Of a DNA stretch of 64,000 nucleotides, positions 42,804 to 53,505 are shown piece after piece; position 1 is the stretch's first letter; every line of letters begins with the position of its first letter. The stretch is taken from contig JAPCWB010000001.1 in NCBI GenBank assembly GCA_025938935.1, positions 992,001 to 1,056,000 on the forward strand. Direction: 5' to 3'. Position numbers and translations under genes: made by a program. Origin of the DNA: Novosphingobium sp. MW5. Its GTDB lineage: Bacteria; Pseudomonadota; Alphaproteobacteria; Sphingomonadales; Sphingomonadaceae. Under the pieces are notes generated by a model, which was not told the DNA's origin, searched no databases, and saw nothing but the letters and a program-made list of their open reading frames with translations.

Positions 42804-45800
42804 ACCTGCATCGCTCCCACCGGCAGTTGCGCCCGGATCGACGGCGCGTACATGGCCTCCACGCGTGCCGGGGGCAGGGTGAACTGGCCCGATCCGTTGA
42901 GCCGCACGGTATATTCCACCGAGGTCGTGCCGCGCGGCAGCCAGTCGAAATAGGCGCGGTAGCTGTCGCGCGTGTTCTCGACATAGGCGGGCCAGGTGCC
43001 GTCCGATCCTTCGCCCTCGCCCTTGCGCAGCAGGGTGGACTGGCCGCCAAGGCCCGACATCACCGTCGCTCCCGGCGCCAGCGGATCGCTGACGACGACC
43101 CAGTTGCGGTCGGCGGTGGCGGTGATGGTGAGCTTCACCCGGATGACGTCCCCGGCGGAGAGCTTGCCCTTCTCACGCGCCGATACGACCGTGACCTGCC
43201 GCGCCAGACGATATCCTGCCATCAGCGGTTCCTTCAGCGGCACGGCGGCCTTGACCGTTACGGTTGCCCGGGGACCAGCCCCGCCCGATTGGGTCAGCGA
43301 CATCGGCCCGGCGACCAGCGGCAGGCGCAGCGGCGGCGCATCGGCGCGCAGCGGCCATTTGGCGCTGAGCGACGTGCCGCCGAGCGCCAACTGCGTCGTG
43401 CCCATGATCGCGCTCGCCGGATAGAGCTTGGCGAAGCGTTGCACCACCACGGCGCCCCAGGCATTGGCCGGGGTCGTATCCCAGTGGCCGCGCTGCTGGC
43501 GGCTGGCGACGCCGATCATCAGCTTGGGCGCTTCGGACTGCCAGTCGGGCTTGCCGAGCGTCGCGTCGAGCACCTTGATCGCCATTTCGTCGGCGCTCAC
43601 CATCATCCACCACGGCGCGCGCGCGCTGTCCGAGAGGTCGAGCCGGGTGCCTTCATAGACCAGCCGCTTGCGCAGCTCGCCCTCGGCCGCGGCCTTCAGC
43701 ATGGCCGCGCGCGGGGCCGCTGGGCAGGCGGTCAAGCGCGACGATCCAGTCCGCCAGCGTGCCGGTGGGCATCTGCGCGGGCACCATGTCGATACGCGCG
43801 ACAAGGCCCGGATCGGCCGCCCCGGCGCGGGCTAGGGCGGAGAGCGCGGCGATCTTCACCAGCCGCTCGTCTGCCGAGAAGGCTCGGGTGCGGGTGACCC
43901 GGCCCTCGACCACGCCCTTGAGCGCGGCAACCATCTTTGCCCGCGATTCCTCGGGGATCTTGAGGCCCGATGCGGAGGTGATCGCCAGCGTATAGGCGGT
44001 CAGTTCGGTCGAACCGCGCATGTCGGCCACCGGCCAGTAACGCAGCAGGCCATCGCCATCCATGTAGCTGGGGATCGATGCCGAGAGCGCGTCCCACTTC
44101 GCCAGATCGCCCGTGGCGACGATGCGCGAAAGCTGCTGTTCGAAGCAGTTGTAAGCATAGGCCAGCATGTATTCGCGCACGCCCTGCATCGGGGGAGCAA
44201 GGCTGTCGCTCAATGCCACATCGACATAGCCGCCCGGCAGCGCGCCCTGCGGCACCATGATCGAAGGGGGCTGGCCTTCGCCAACGCGGGTGAGCGCAGC
44301 CGCCCAGACCTCGACCGGCACGGCGGGGGCAACTTCCTGCATGGCGACCACGGTATCGCGGAACTTGCCGTCCTTGGCTCTGGCCTCGACCGTCCACTTG
44401 AGCGTGCCGGGCGCTTCAGGGGCCTTGACCTGCCACTGCACGCGGGTTGCGCCGCCTGCCGGGATAGTCACGGTCTGCGATTTGCCGACTTCCACGCCGC
44501 CTTCCACCTTGGGGCTGGCGGTGACGGTCATGGGCTTGTCCTGCCCGTTCCTCAGCGTGAACACCGCATCATAGGTGTCCCCGGTGCGCACCAGCGGCGG
44601 CAGGCCGGGATAGACGGCAAGGTCCTGCCGCGTGCGGATCGAGGCTTCGCCCGTACCGAACAGCTGCGCGCCGTCGGTCGCCACGGCCACCAGCCGGAAG
44701 CGGGTGAGCGCGTCCGACAGCGGCACTTCGACCACGGCTTCGCCCTTGCCATCGAGTGCGACGCGGCCCTTCCAGAGCAGCACCGGCTGGAAATTCTCGC
44801 GGTTGACGCCCGAGGCATCGCCGCCTCCGCCGCCCGCCGCCACGGCCTTCTTGCCGTAATGTCGCTTGCCGACGACCTGCATCTGCGCGGTCGAGGTCGC
44901 GACCTCAAGGCTGCGTTCGCCCATCATGGCATCGAGCAGCTTCCACGAATCGTTGGGCTTGAGTTGCAGCAGCGCCTCGTCGACTGCCACGAAGGCCATG
45001 TCGGCGCTCGCCGCCGGCTTGCCCGATGGATCGCGCACCGAAACCTTGACCTGCGCCTTCTCGCGCACGCCGTAAGCCTCGCGGTCGGGCTTCACGTCGA
45101 TGTTCAGCTTGTGGCCTTCCCAGCCGACTTTCAGCTCGGTCATGCCGATGCGGTAACTTGGCTTGGCAAGGTCGACCGTTGCCGTGGCGGGCACGCCCTC
45201 GCTGGTGAAGGGCAGGCCCAGCTTCTGCGCCATTTCGGTCAGCCATGGCCGCGCGCCGGTCACCCGTCCGCGCACCGCCATGACCGAGACATAGACGTTG
45301 GGCGCGTAGGAGCCGGGCATCTTGACCTCGACCACCGGGTCCTTGCCCGAAAGCTGGGTGACATAGCTGGAAAGCACTCCCTCACGCTCGACCGTGACCA
45401 GTGCGGTTGCCTCGCGGAACGGCATCCGCACCTGCAGGCGCGCGGTTTCGCCGGCGGCATAGGCGGTCTTTTCCGGCACCACGTCCATGCGGTCGCCATT
45501 GTCGCCGCCGAACCACCATTCATCCTCACCCGCCAGCCAGACCGAGCGGGTCGAGCGGGCGACGCGGCCATCGCGGTCGGTGGTGGTGGCAACCACGGTC
45601 ACCTCGCCGGAAACGCCCGCGTCGATCACGCAGTCGGCCTTGCCCTGCGCATTGGTGGAGGCGGTGCAGCCAGCGGACAGGCGCTCGACCTTTTCCTGGT
45701 TGTCATAGGCATAGAAGCCGCCGATGAGCCGCCGCCGCGCGGTGATAGTCTGCTTGGAGAATAGCTCCACCTTGACCATCTGGCCCGAGATCGGCTTGCC

Positions 45801-48536
45801 GGAAAGGTCCAGCGCGGCGAAGTTCAGGCGCAGGTCGCTCGACCGCATCAGCCAGCCATCGGTCTTCATGCCCAGTTGCACCGCGCTGGGATAGAGCGTC
45901 AGCCGCCGCCCGGCGGTGAGCGTTTCGCCATTGGCATCGGGGTAATCCATCTCGACCATCAGCGAGACCGGCTGGTTGATCGCCGCGCTGACATCGACCG
46001 CCGCCTTGGCCGTGCCGTCCGCGCCGAGCGTGGCGGGAATGGTCTGCGAATAGGGCAGGGGATCGGACACCTCGCCCTCACCCTCGATAGAGAGCGGGCG
46101 CACGCCCTCCTTCACTTCCGCCCCGCCGAATTCATAAGCGTCCCAGCCCTTCGGACTGCGGCTCCAGGGGTTGAAATCGGTGCGCAGCGTGACGGGAAGC
46201 GCCCCCGCGCCGCCGCCCGAGAGGTAACCGACGAAGAGCGAGAGCGGCACGGCCTTGGGCTGGACGAGCGGCATGTCCGGCCCGGTTACCGAGGCACGCA
46301 TGGTGGGCAGGCGGTATTCGTCGACGCGCACTTCCTGGTTCGAATAGACGGTCTTGCCGTCCACTTCGAAACGCAGCGAATAGGTGCCCAGCGGCGCGCC
46401 CTGCGGCACGGTCCAGGCATTCTCGCCCGATCCCATGCCATCGATCGTAACCGGCTGGCTGAATTCGGTGTCCGAGCCATCGTGGCGCAGCACGAACTTG
46501 CCGGTGAAGCCCTTGGCATAAGTGAAGCCGGGGCCGATGGGCTTCCTGAGCACGTGCTTGAAATGCACCGCCTCGCCCACGCGGACGAGCGACCGGTCCA
46601 TGATCGTATGGATGATCTCGCTATCCGAATTCACCCCGAACGAGAGATCGAAATCATAGGGCGAAATGCCCTGGTCCCAGGTGGTGAGCGTAAAGCTCAT
46701 GTCGCCATTCGCGCGGGCCGAGACCATCAGCGGGTGGGTCTGGTCCTCGTCGCAGCCGCCGCCGGTTTCGGGTTCGGGCAGGCCGGACCGGGCGAAGAGC
46801 GCGCCGGCCTTGTCGGTCGTGCCGCTGGCGAGCAGCGCGCCGGTGCAGGAATCGCTGATCCGCACACTCGCGCCTTCCACGGGCAGGCCGGTGGAAAGGC
46901 TGGTCACCCAGACGAGGCTGGATTCGCGGCCCCACTTGAAGTGCACCGCCATGTCGGTGACGAGCGCTGCGGCGGGGACATAGCGCGGCACGTTGCGACC
47001 CAGCAGCGCGCGGCCGAGCGCAGGGCTGGCGAATTCGACGACGTGGAAGCCCTTGGCCTTCACCGGCACGCCGATCACTTCGAAGTCCTTGCCCTTTCCG
47101 GGCAGCGGCAGCTTGATCGCGGTTCCCTCGGCGGGCTTGAGCAGAGCCTTTTCGCCGGTATGGTTGATCGCCTTGGAGGTGCCGTCCTTGAGCTCGATCC
47201 ATTCGTAATCGCGCTTGGTCGCCTTATCGAGCCGGCGCAGCCAGTCGGCGATCACCCGGTCATCGTCGGCAATGCGGGCAGAGCGGCCATCGATGGCGGT
47301 GGCCTTGCCGATCAGGTCGGGTTCGACCGCGCGGACGGTTACGGGGAGCAGCCCCTCGCTCGCCTCGACGATACCGAACTGCGCGGCGAACTTGACCAGC
47401 GGCGGCATGGCATCGAAGCGGATGGCGAGCGGGAAGCGGGCAGCGTTGGACAGCGTGCGGCCGGAAAGGTCCTGAACGCCTGCGGGCATGATCACCTGCG
47501 CGGCGGTCGCGGCAGGGAAGGGGCCGGGGAATTCGAGGTCCGAAAGCTCGGTATCGCCGCGCGTGTCGGGATCGAGCTTGGGCGCAATCTCCCGCCCGTC
47601 GGCCATGCGCAGGCGAACGGCCATGGCCTTGCCCCGCGGGATCGGCGCGGTGAAGCGGACATAGGCGGGGGTGATCGGGTTGCAGCCAGCGCTGGCGTTC
47701 ACCCGGCCGCAGTCGAAGCTGGCGGCAAAGGCCTTGCGCACGGTGAAGTCGAAACGCTGGTCGGTGCCGGCGAGCTTGCCGCCCGCGCCGCTGATCGCCT
47801 TGGGCCAGACGAGCGCCATGTCGCGCTCGGGCGGCAGGGGGCGGCGGCACTTGAGCGCCATGACATTGCCCAGCGCCTCGGCGCGCAGGCGGGCATCGGC
47901 GGGGAGCTTGGCGGGAAGGCCCGCTTCCTCGAGGAAATTGCGGCGGGTCCAGTTGTCCTCGCCCATGCCTTCGAGCACGCGTCCCGTGGTGTCGGCCGGC
48001 AGCACGTCAACCGCGCTGGCCTCGCCGATGCCGTCGACCGCGCAGCTCGCCAGCGCGCCTACCGATGCCGGGTTGGCGCGGACATTGGTGGCGACCAGGA
48101 AGACCTGGTCCTCGTCGATGTCGCCATCGCTGCCGGGGGCGAGCACCGTGCGCACCGAGGGCCCGCCGGTTTCGATCGGGAAGGTGGAATTGCCGCCCAC
48201 GCTGATCCCGCGCAGGGTGGTTAGCTTGTCCCGCAGGGTGACCTTGCACGAAAGGCCGCCGGGCAGCGGCTTGGCAAAGTCGATGACGAAGGTCTGCTGG
48301 TCCACCCAGCGCCCGGTCGAGGCTACCGGGCAGTCGCTGGTCGCGGCAGGGGTGGCGCGGGGATCGCCCAGCGGCACCATGTTTTCCGAAAAGCGCAGGG
48401 TGAAGCGCTCGACCGCGCCGCCCGCACCGCCGCCTGTTCCGGTGGTCGCCAGCACGACTTGCGGCGTGGTGTCGCTCTGCGCGGCGAAGGGGAGCGCCCC
48501 CAGGGCGATCAGCGTGGCGATCCAGCGCAGGCGCAT
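42791..48536 (-). CDS. Bacterial alpha-2-macroglobulin family protein (frameshifted)
   Basis: Starts MRLRWIATLIALGALPFAAQ, a signal peptide, with GGGGGA upstream. The MG repeats lead to a bait region and a thioester-domain motif, NCFEQQ (CxEQ type), so the protease-trapping thioester is likely functional. At the G run 43713-43716 one extra base shifts the frame; the rest (RAAMLKAAAEGELRKRL to the macroglobulin C-terminal domain) continues in another. The corrected product has about 1915 residues, rather longer than E. coli YfhM. It protects the periplasm and partners PBP1C, whose start it overlaps. Confidence 0.9.
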
Positions 48537-48657
48537 AAAAGTGTCCCCCATCCCCGAGGCGATTCGTGCGCGCAGGTTCTATCAAACCCGCGGCGCTGTC
48601 CACGCCTCGAATGTGGGGGGCAGGTGACTTATTCCGTTAGATTTTTCGTGCCCTGCC

Positions 48658-48903
48658 TCAGGCGCCGATGTTGAGCATCCGGCCAAGGAAGATCAGCACG
48701 ATCGCGCCGAGGATCGAGGCGAGAATGCCCGCGCGGTTCAGCCCCGGCGCGCCGCGGTTGGTGACCATGCCCGCGAGCAGCGAACCTGCGATGCCGAGCA
48801 CGATCGTCCACAACAGGCCCATCTCGACCTTGCCGGGATAGAAAAAGCGGCCAAGCACGCCGACCACCAGGCCGACGAGGATATAGGAAATGACGTTCAG
48901 CAT
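48658..48903 (-). CDS. GlsB/YeaQ/YmgE family small membrane protein
   Basis: 81 residues with three membrane segments: ISYILVGLVVGVLGRFF, LLWTIVLGIAGSLLAGMV and ILASILGAIVLIFLGRML. The GRFFYPGK and LGIAGSLLAG spacing is that of the transglycosylase-associated (GlsB/YmgE) family, commonly induced by general stress. Its molecular function is unknown. It stands alone. Confidence 0.9.
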   Translation of the reverse strand: MLNVISYILVGLVVGVLGRFFYPGKVEMGLLWTIVLGIAGSLLAGMVTNRGAPGLNRAGILASILGAIVLIFLGRMLNIGA

Positions 48904-49510
48904 GAGGATGTTCTCCCGTCCTTGAGCGGCCGGTGCTCCCCGGCCCCATGGTGCAAGGGGCTAACCCGCGCGCCGGCTTGCGGCAACGCAATTCGCCCCG
49001 TTCGGCATCCATAACGCGCGGCGCGCGGACAAGTGCCGATTCAACTGGGCGCAAGCAGGACTCGCTTCGTCGATGTGGAGAAAAAAGTTGAACGGCTCAC
49101 TTTGACTCTTGCGGTCCGCACCAGTCGAGGATTTCCCGCGCGTCGCTGCGCCGCAAAAAGCTGTGGACGGCGCTTCATCCCCAGGAGTGTGCCCTTAGGC
49201 CCCCATTTACCCTCTTGCGCGCGATTCAGGATGAGGCACTATCAGTAGTGGTCCGGCAACTGGGGGGACCCACAAGACCTAGATTTGGCTACCTGCCGCC
49301 GATTTCGGCGAAAGGGGCCGGATTCGGTCCGGGAGCCGGTTGCGGGGCCATTAAACGGGGGACAAGGCTGGGGAAAAACTTTCCCTTTTTGTTCTCCCCT
49401 TGGGTTCGTGCGGATGGTAGAAGGCGGCTTGCCCTTCGATTCGGTCCGCAGGTGTGTGGATCTGGTTTGCCGCGCAGGCGCGGCTGGTTGGTTGAACGGG
49501 GGCGGTAACA
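48904..49510. promoter_or_regulatory. 607-base region upstream of nrdA with six GANTC sites and DnaA-like motifs
   Basis: No convincing gene is present. Six CcrM-type GANTC sites lie within 405 bases, at 49038, 49059, 49104, 49223, 49321 and 49438. Near matches to the DnaA box (TGTGGATAA) occur at 49074 (TGTGGAGAA), 49162 (TGTGGACGG) and 49455 (TGTGGATCT). A degenerate NrdR-like sequence, CACAAGACCTAG, is at 49271. Together these suggest cell-cycle control of nrdA, but each site alone is weak evidence. Confidence 0.5.
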
Positions 49511-51544
49511 GTGGATTTCAGGAACGGGGACGGGTCCGTGTCGGACAATGATGTGATGGAAAGTCTGGATCTGGTCGACACCGCGTCGACCCCTCAGGAG
49601 CGAGCCGCAGTGCCCATGGCCGAAAAGAGCGATAGCGGAAGCGATACCCTCGTCGACAAGCTCGGCGCGGAGGCGCTCGCCGGTGCCCTGACGCAGGTCG
49701 CCGCTGCCGCGAAGAAGCCCAAGGAGGATTCGAAGTCCGTCCAGCCGCGCCGCTTCACCATCGTGACTGACAGCTCGCGCGATGCCCTGCTGACCGAATT
49801 CGGCAAGGACACGCTCGACGATCGCTACCTGCTGCCGGGTGAGAAGTATCAGGACCTCTTCGCCCGCGTTGCCGATGCCTATTCGGACGATCAGGACCAC
49901 GCCCAGCGCATCTACGACTACATCTCGAAGCTGTGGTTCATGCCGGCAACCCCGGTCCTGTCGAACGGCGGCACCGGGCGCGGCCTGCCGATCTCGTGCT
50001 ACCTCAACTCGGTCGATGACAGCCTCGAAGGCATCGTCAACACCTGGAACGAGAACGTGTGGCTGGCCAGCAAGGGCGGCGGCATCGGCACCTATTGGGG
50101 CAATGTCCGCGGCATTGGCGAGCCGGTCGGCCTCAACGGCAAGACCTCTGGCATCATCCCCTTCGTCCGCGTGATGGACAGCCTGACGCTGGCGATTTCG
50201 CAGGGCTCGCTGCGCCGCGGTTCGGCTGCCTGCTACCTCGACGTCTCGCACCCGGAAATCGAGGAATTCCTCGAAATCCGCAAACCCTCGGGCGATTTCA
50301 ACCGCAAGGCGCTCAACCTGCACCACGGCGTGCTGCTGACCGACGAATTCATGGAAGCCGTGCGTGACGGCACCGAATTCAAGCTCCGCTCGCCCAAGGA
50401 CGGCAGCGAGCGCGGCACGGTCGATGCGCGCAGCCTGTTCCAGAAGCTGGTCGAAAACCGCCTCGCCACGGGTGAGCCCTACATCGTCTTCTCCGACACC
50501 GTGAACCGCATGATGCCCAAGCATCACCGCGACTTGGGGCTCAAGGTCTCGACCTCGAACCTGTGCTCGGAAATCACGCTGCCCACGGGCCGCGACCACC
50601 TCGGCAACGATCGCACGGCGGTCTGCTGCCTGTCCTCGCTCAACCTCGAAACCTGGGAAGAGTGGAACGGCGACGAACGCTTCATCGAGGACGTGCTGCG
50701 CTTCCTCGACAACGTGCTGCAGGACTACATCGACCGCGCGCCGGACGAGATGGCCCGCGCCAAGTATTCCGCCGCGCGCGAACGCTCGGTCGGCATGGGG
50801 GTCATGGGCTTCCACTCCTACCTGCAGAAAAAGGGCGTGGCTTTCGAAAGCGCCATGGCCAAGGCGCTGAACTTCAAGATGTTCAAGCACATCGCCGCCA
50901 AGGCGGACGAGGCTTCGCTCCTGCTCGCGCAGGAACGCGGCGCTTGCCCCGATGCGGCGGACATGGGCGTGATGCAGCGCTTTTCCTGCAAGATGGCGAT
51001 TGCGCCGACCGCGTCGATCTCGATCATCTGCGGCGGCACCTCGGCCTGCATCGAACCGATCCCGGCGAACATCTACACGCACAAGACCCTGTCGGGCTCG
51101 TTCGTCGTCAAGAACCCCTATCTTGAGAAGCTGTTTCAGTCGAAGTCGAAGGATTCGACCAATGTCTGGAACTCGATCCTCGAACACGGCGGTTCGGTCC
51201 AGCACCTCGATTTCCTCAGCCCTGAGGAAAAGGCGGTGTACAAGACCAGCTTCGAAATCGACCAGCGCTGGCTACTCGAATTCGCGGCAGACCGCACGCC
51301 CTACATCGACCAGGCGCAGAGCCTGAACCTCTATATCCCCGCCGATGTCGACAAGTGGGACCTGATGATGCTGCACTTCCAGGCATGGGAAAAGGGCATC
51401 AAGTCGCTCTACTACCTGCGCTCGAAGTCGGTGCAGCGCGCGGGCTTTGCCGGCGGGGTGGAGGCGGACAACACCGCCGACGCGCCTAAGATCGAGCTTG
51501 CCGCCAAGGAAACCGACTACGAGGAATGCCTCGCCTGCCAGTGA
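49511..51544 (+). CDS. nrdA: Ribonucleoside-diphosphate reductase alpha subunit
   Basis: 677 residues from the GTG at 49511; ATG codons at 49550 and 49553 are alternatives because no site clearly decides the start. The catalytic barrel shows FMPATPVLSNGGTGRGLPISCYL, SKGGGIGTYWGNVR, STSNLCSEITLP and APTASISIICGGTSACIEP. The C-terminal redox pair is ECLACQ. No N-terminal ATP-cone is visible, so dATP inhibition may differ from E. coli NrdA. It reduces ribonucleotides to deoxyribonucleotides with NrdB, which is encoded 4.3 kb downstream. Confidence 0.95.
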   Translation: MDFRNGDGSVSDNDVMESLDLVDTASTPQERAAVPMAEKSDSGSDTLVDKLGAEALAGALTQVAAAAKKPKEDSKSVQPRRFTIVTDSSRDALLTEFGKDTLDDRYLLPGEKYQDLFARVADAYSDDQDHAQRIYDYISKLWFMPATPVLSNGGTGRGLPISCYLNSVDDSLEGIVNTWNENVWLASKGGGIGTYWGNVRGIGEPVGLNGKTSGIIPFVRVMDSLTLAISQGSLRRGSAACYLDVSHPEIEEFLEIRKPSGDFNRKALNLHHGVLLTDEFMEAVRDGTEFKLRSPKDGSERGTVDARSLFQKLVENRLATGEPYIVFSDTVNRMMPKHHRDLGLKVSTSNLCSEITLPTGRDHLGNDRTAVCCLSSLNLETWEEWNGDERFIEDVLRFLDNVLQDYIDRAPDEMARAKYSAARERSVGMGVMGFHSYLQKKGVAFESAMAKALNFKMFKHIAAKADEASLLLAQERGACPDAADMGVMQRFSCKMAIAPTASISIICGGTSACIEPIPANIYTHKTLSGSFVVKNPYLEKLFQSKSKDSTNVWNSILEHGGSVQHLDFLSPEEKAVYKTSFEIDQRWLLEFAADRTPYIDQAQSLNLYIPADVDKWDLMMLHFQAWEKGIKSLYYLRSKSVQRAGFAGGVEADNTADAPKIELAAKETDYEECLACQ

Positions 51545-51579
51545 GGCGGGCCGAGGCTGCCTGACGCGGAGGTAAGTAC

Positions 51580-52000
51580 ATGGCTTTGACGTCGACTGCA
51601 GAAGTGAAGCCCGGTTGCATCGGCGTCGGCATAGGCCTGCTGGTCATCGCCGTGCTCGCGTGGATGGTCGGCTATCCTCAGTACCGCGTTTACCAGCAGC
51701 GGCTGGCGGGCGAGGCGGCACTGGCCGAAGCACAAAGCTCGCGGCAGGTCGCCATCCTCGAAGCGCGCGCCAAGAAGGAAAGCGCGATCAGTCTGGCCGA
51801 GGCTGAAGTGATCCGTGCCGAAGGTGCGGCCAAGGCCAACAAGATCCTGCAGGATCTCGCTCGGCGGGCCGGAAGGCTACCTTCGCTACCTGCAAATTCA
51901 GGCGCTTGAGGATACCAAGGCCCAGCTGATCTATGTGCCGACAGAAGCCGGCCTTCCCGTCACCGAAGCGCGCCGCCTGCAGGTGCCCGAGGGCCGCTGA
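51580..52000 (+). CDS. Short SPFH-like membrane protein (frameshifted)
   Basis: Begins MALTSTAEVKPGCIGVGIGL after a strong GGAGGTAAGTAC. One N-terminal membrane helix (IGLLVIAVLAWMVG) is followed by an Ala/Glu-rich coiled coil (EARAKKESAISLAEAEVIRA) like the C-terminal arm of SPFH/prohibitin proteins. Near 51853-51860 an extra base breaks the frame; the tail (LGGPEGYLRYLQIQALEDTK, then PTEAGLPVTEARRL) continues in another. The corrected size is about 139 residues. It lies 35 bases after nrdA and may be cotranscribed. The function is unknown. Confidence 0.72.
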
Positions 52001-52050
52001 CACACTTTGTGACAATCCTTCCCCTTGCGGAACAGGTTGATATCAGCTTG

Positions 52051-52067
52051 TTGCGAATCATTCGCAA
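52051..52067. promoter_or_regulatory. Fur-like iron box
   Basis: TTGCGAATCATTCGCAA is a perfect 17-bp inverted repeat with the GAATCATTC core typical of Fur boxes. It lies 20 bases before the PepSY gene start, overlapping the expected promoter. Iron-dependent repression of the PepSY-cupin operon is likely. Confidence 0.7.
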
Positions 52068-52087
52068 TAGACAGGGAATGTAGTTCA

Positions 52088-52486
52088 ATGCGCAAGTGGC
52101 ACCGCTGGCTTTCGGTATTTTTCGGCGTCTTCCTCCTTTGGATCGCGGTGACCGGCGTACTGAGCCAGGTTCCAATCTGGCAGGAACAGTTCGGCGGCAA
52201 GGACGAGGCGGCGGAACAGGCCGCGGCAAAGGCGGCCATTCCGGCCGGTTTCAAATGCCCCGAAACCATGATCTGCCGTCCCAAGAAGCCGCAGACCGGC
52301 GGTCTCAATGTCGGCCTGATCCATCACCTGCACTCGGGCGAAACCTTTGGCCCGCTGGGCACGGTGATCGCCACGCTCTCGGGCCTTGCCATGGTGTTCT
52401 TCAGCTTCTCGGGCCTGTGGCTCTACATCTCGATGTGGCGCAACCGGAAGAATCGCGCGCTCAAGCCCGGCTGGTTCTGGAAGTGA
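52088..52486 (+). CDS. PepSY-associated transmembrane protein
   Basis: 132 residues starting MRKWHRWLSVFFGVFLLWIAV. An N-terminal membrane helix, a periplasmic segment with two cysteines (CPETMIC), a HHLHSGE motif and a second helix (LSGLAMVFFSFSGLWLYISM) fit the short PepSY-TM family. Such proteins occur in iron and siderophore operons, sometimes as ferric reductase-like proteins. The Fur-like box upstream supports an iron link. Its stop overlaps the first cupin start (GTGA). Confidence 0.82.
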   Translation: MRKWHRWLSVFFGVFLLWIAVTGVLSQVPIWQEQFGGKDEAAEQAAAKAAIPAGFKCPETMICRPKKPQTGGLNVGLIHHLHSGETFGPLGTVIATLSGLAMVFFSFSGLWLYISMWRNRKNRALKPGWFWK

Positions 52487-52929
52487 GCGGCCGGCGCATC
52501 CTCACCGGTCTCGATGCCGATGGCAGGTCGGCCATCCTGATCGACGAGCCGATCGCGCATTCGCAGGGCGGCGCGGCCATGGTGTGGAGCGCCCCGGCGC
52601 TCCCGGTCGACAATTCGCTCCCTGCCGACGCGCCGTTTCCGGTGTTCTCGTTCGACCAGATGCATGCCGGCGGCGCCAGCTTCATGGTGATGGAATACCC
52701 GCCCACCATGGGCGAGTTCTGGCACGCGACCGACACGGTCGAATGCGTGGCCATGCTCTCGGGCGAGATCGTCTTCATGACCGAAACCGGCGAGGTAACC
52801 CTGCGCGCCGGGGACATGCTGGTCGATCGCGGCATTGTCCATTGCTGGCGCAATGACAGCGGCGCACCCGCGCGCGCCGCGATCGTCATGATGCCGGCCC
52901 ATCCGGTCGGCAAGGGGCGGACAGTGTGA
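52483..52929 (+). CDS. Cupin-domain protein, tandem copy 1
   Basis: 148 residues with a GTG start overlapping the PepSY stop. The cupin barrel shows FWHATDTVECVAMLSGEIVFM and a second motif with VDRGIVHCWRND. The end, PAHPVGKGRTV, is identical to that of the next gene. Histidines and glutamate in HATDTVE and VHCW could hold a metal. The reaction is unknown. It is coupled to the second cupin by a GTGA overlap, so the three genes from 52088 form one operon. Confidence 0.85.
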   Translation: MSGRRILTGLDADGRSAILIDEPIAHSQGGAAMVWSAPALPVDNSLPADAPFPVFSFDQMHAGGASFMVMEYPPTMGEFWHATDTVECVAMLSGEIVFMTETGEVTLRAGDMLVDRGIVHCWRNDSGAPARAAIVMMPAHPVGKGRTV

Positions 52930-53378
52930 CGCTGCCGCCCGTCCGGCGCGTGGTGACCGGGCTGGACGGGGCGGGCCGCTCCTGCGTGGTGCTCGATGGG
53001 CCGGTGCGGAGCTTCGAAGGCGGCGGTTACGCATGGCGCACAGCCACGGTCCCGGCTGACAATTCAGGCAGCGGGGACTCTGCGCCGGACCACTTTGCCT
53101 ATGACCTGTTCCATGACGGCGGCAGCAACTTCTTCGTCATCGAACTCGCCCCCGGCGAGCGGTCGAGCACCCACGCCACCGACACGATCGATTACATCGT
53201 GATCATGGCAGGCGCAGTGGTGCTGGAACTGGAAACCGGCGAGGTGCTGCTGCGCGCTGGCGACCTCATGACCGATCGCGGGGTGATCCATACCTGGCGC
53301 AATGATGGCCCGGAAGTGGCGCGCTATGCAGTTGTGACCTTGCCCGCGCATCCGGTTGGCAAGGGCCGCACCGTCTAG
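52926..53378 (+). CDS. Cupin-domain protein, tandem copy 2
   Basis: 150 residues starting MTLPPVRRVVTGLDGAGRSC with a GTG start. It parallels the previous gene: THATDTIDYIVIMAGAVVLEL matches HATDTVECVAMLSGEIVFM, TDRGVIHTWRNDG matches VDRGIVHCWRND, and both end PAHPVGKGRTV. This is a clear tandem duplication. The metal-ligand Glu of copy 1 is Asp here (TIDY). The function is unknown. The stop lies inside a hairpin. Confidence 0.85.
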   Translation: MTLPPVRRVVTGLDGAGRSCVVLDGPVRSFEGGGYAWRTATVPADNSGSGDSAPDHFAYDLFHDGGSNFFVIELAPGERSSTHATDTIDYIVIMAGAVVLELETGEVLLRAGDLMTDRGVIHTWRNDGPEVARYAVVTLPAHPVGKGRTV

Positions 53379-53434
53379 AGCGGTGCACACCGCTCTAGGC
53401 AGATGCAGGAACGCCCTTCCACAAGGGAAGGGCG
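53375..53434. terminator. Tandem hairpins after the cupin operon
   Basis: CTAGAGCGGTG-CA-CACCGCTCTAG (53375-53398) includes the stop codon. CGCCCTTCC-ACAAG-GGAAGGGCG (53412-53434) has a perfect 9-bp stem. Both could end transcription, though no long U-tract follows. Confidence 0.6.
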
Positions 53435-53505
53435 CTCCGCTCCGCCGGTTTCCGCCTCAGGCGCGGGACCGACTGGAGTGACGGCTGATCAGGCCGTCCG
53501 CTAGG

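Noticed and set aside
45876..48224. 782-codon open frame on the plus strand
   Set aside because: It is antisense to the alpha-2-macroglobulin gene, has no recognisable motifs and is rich in Arg/Gly/His, as expected for a shadow frame in GC-rich coding DNA.
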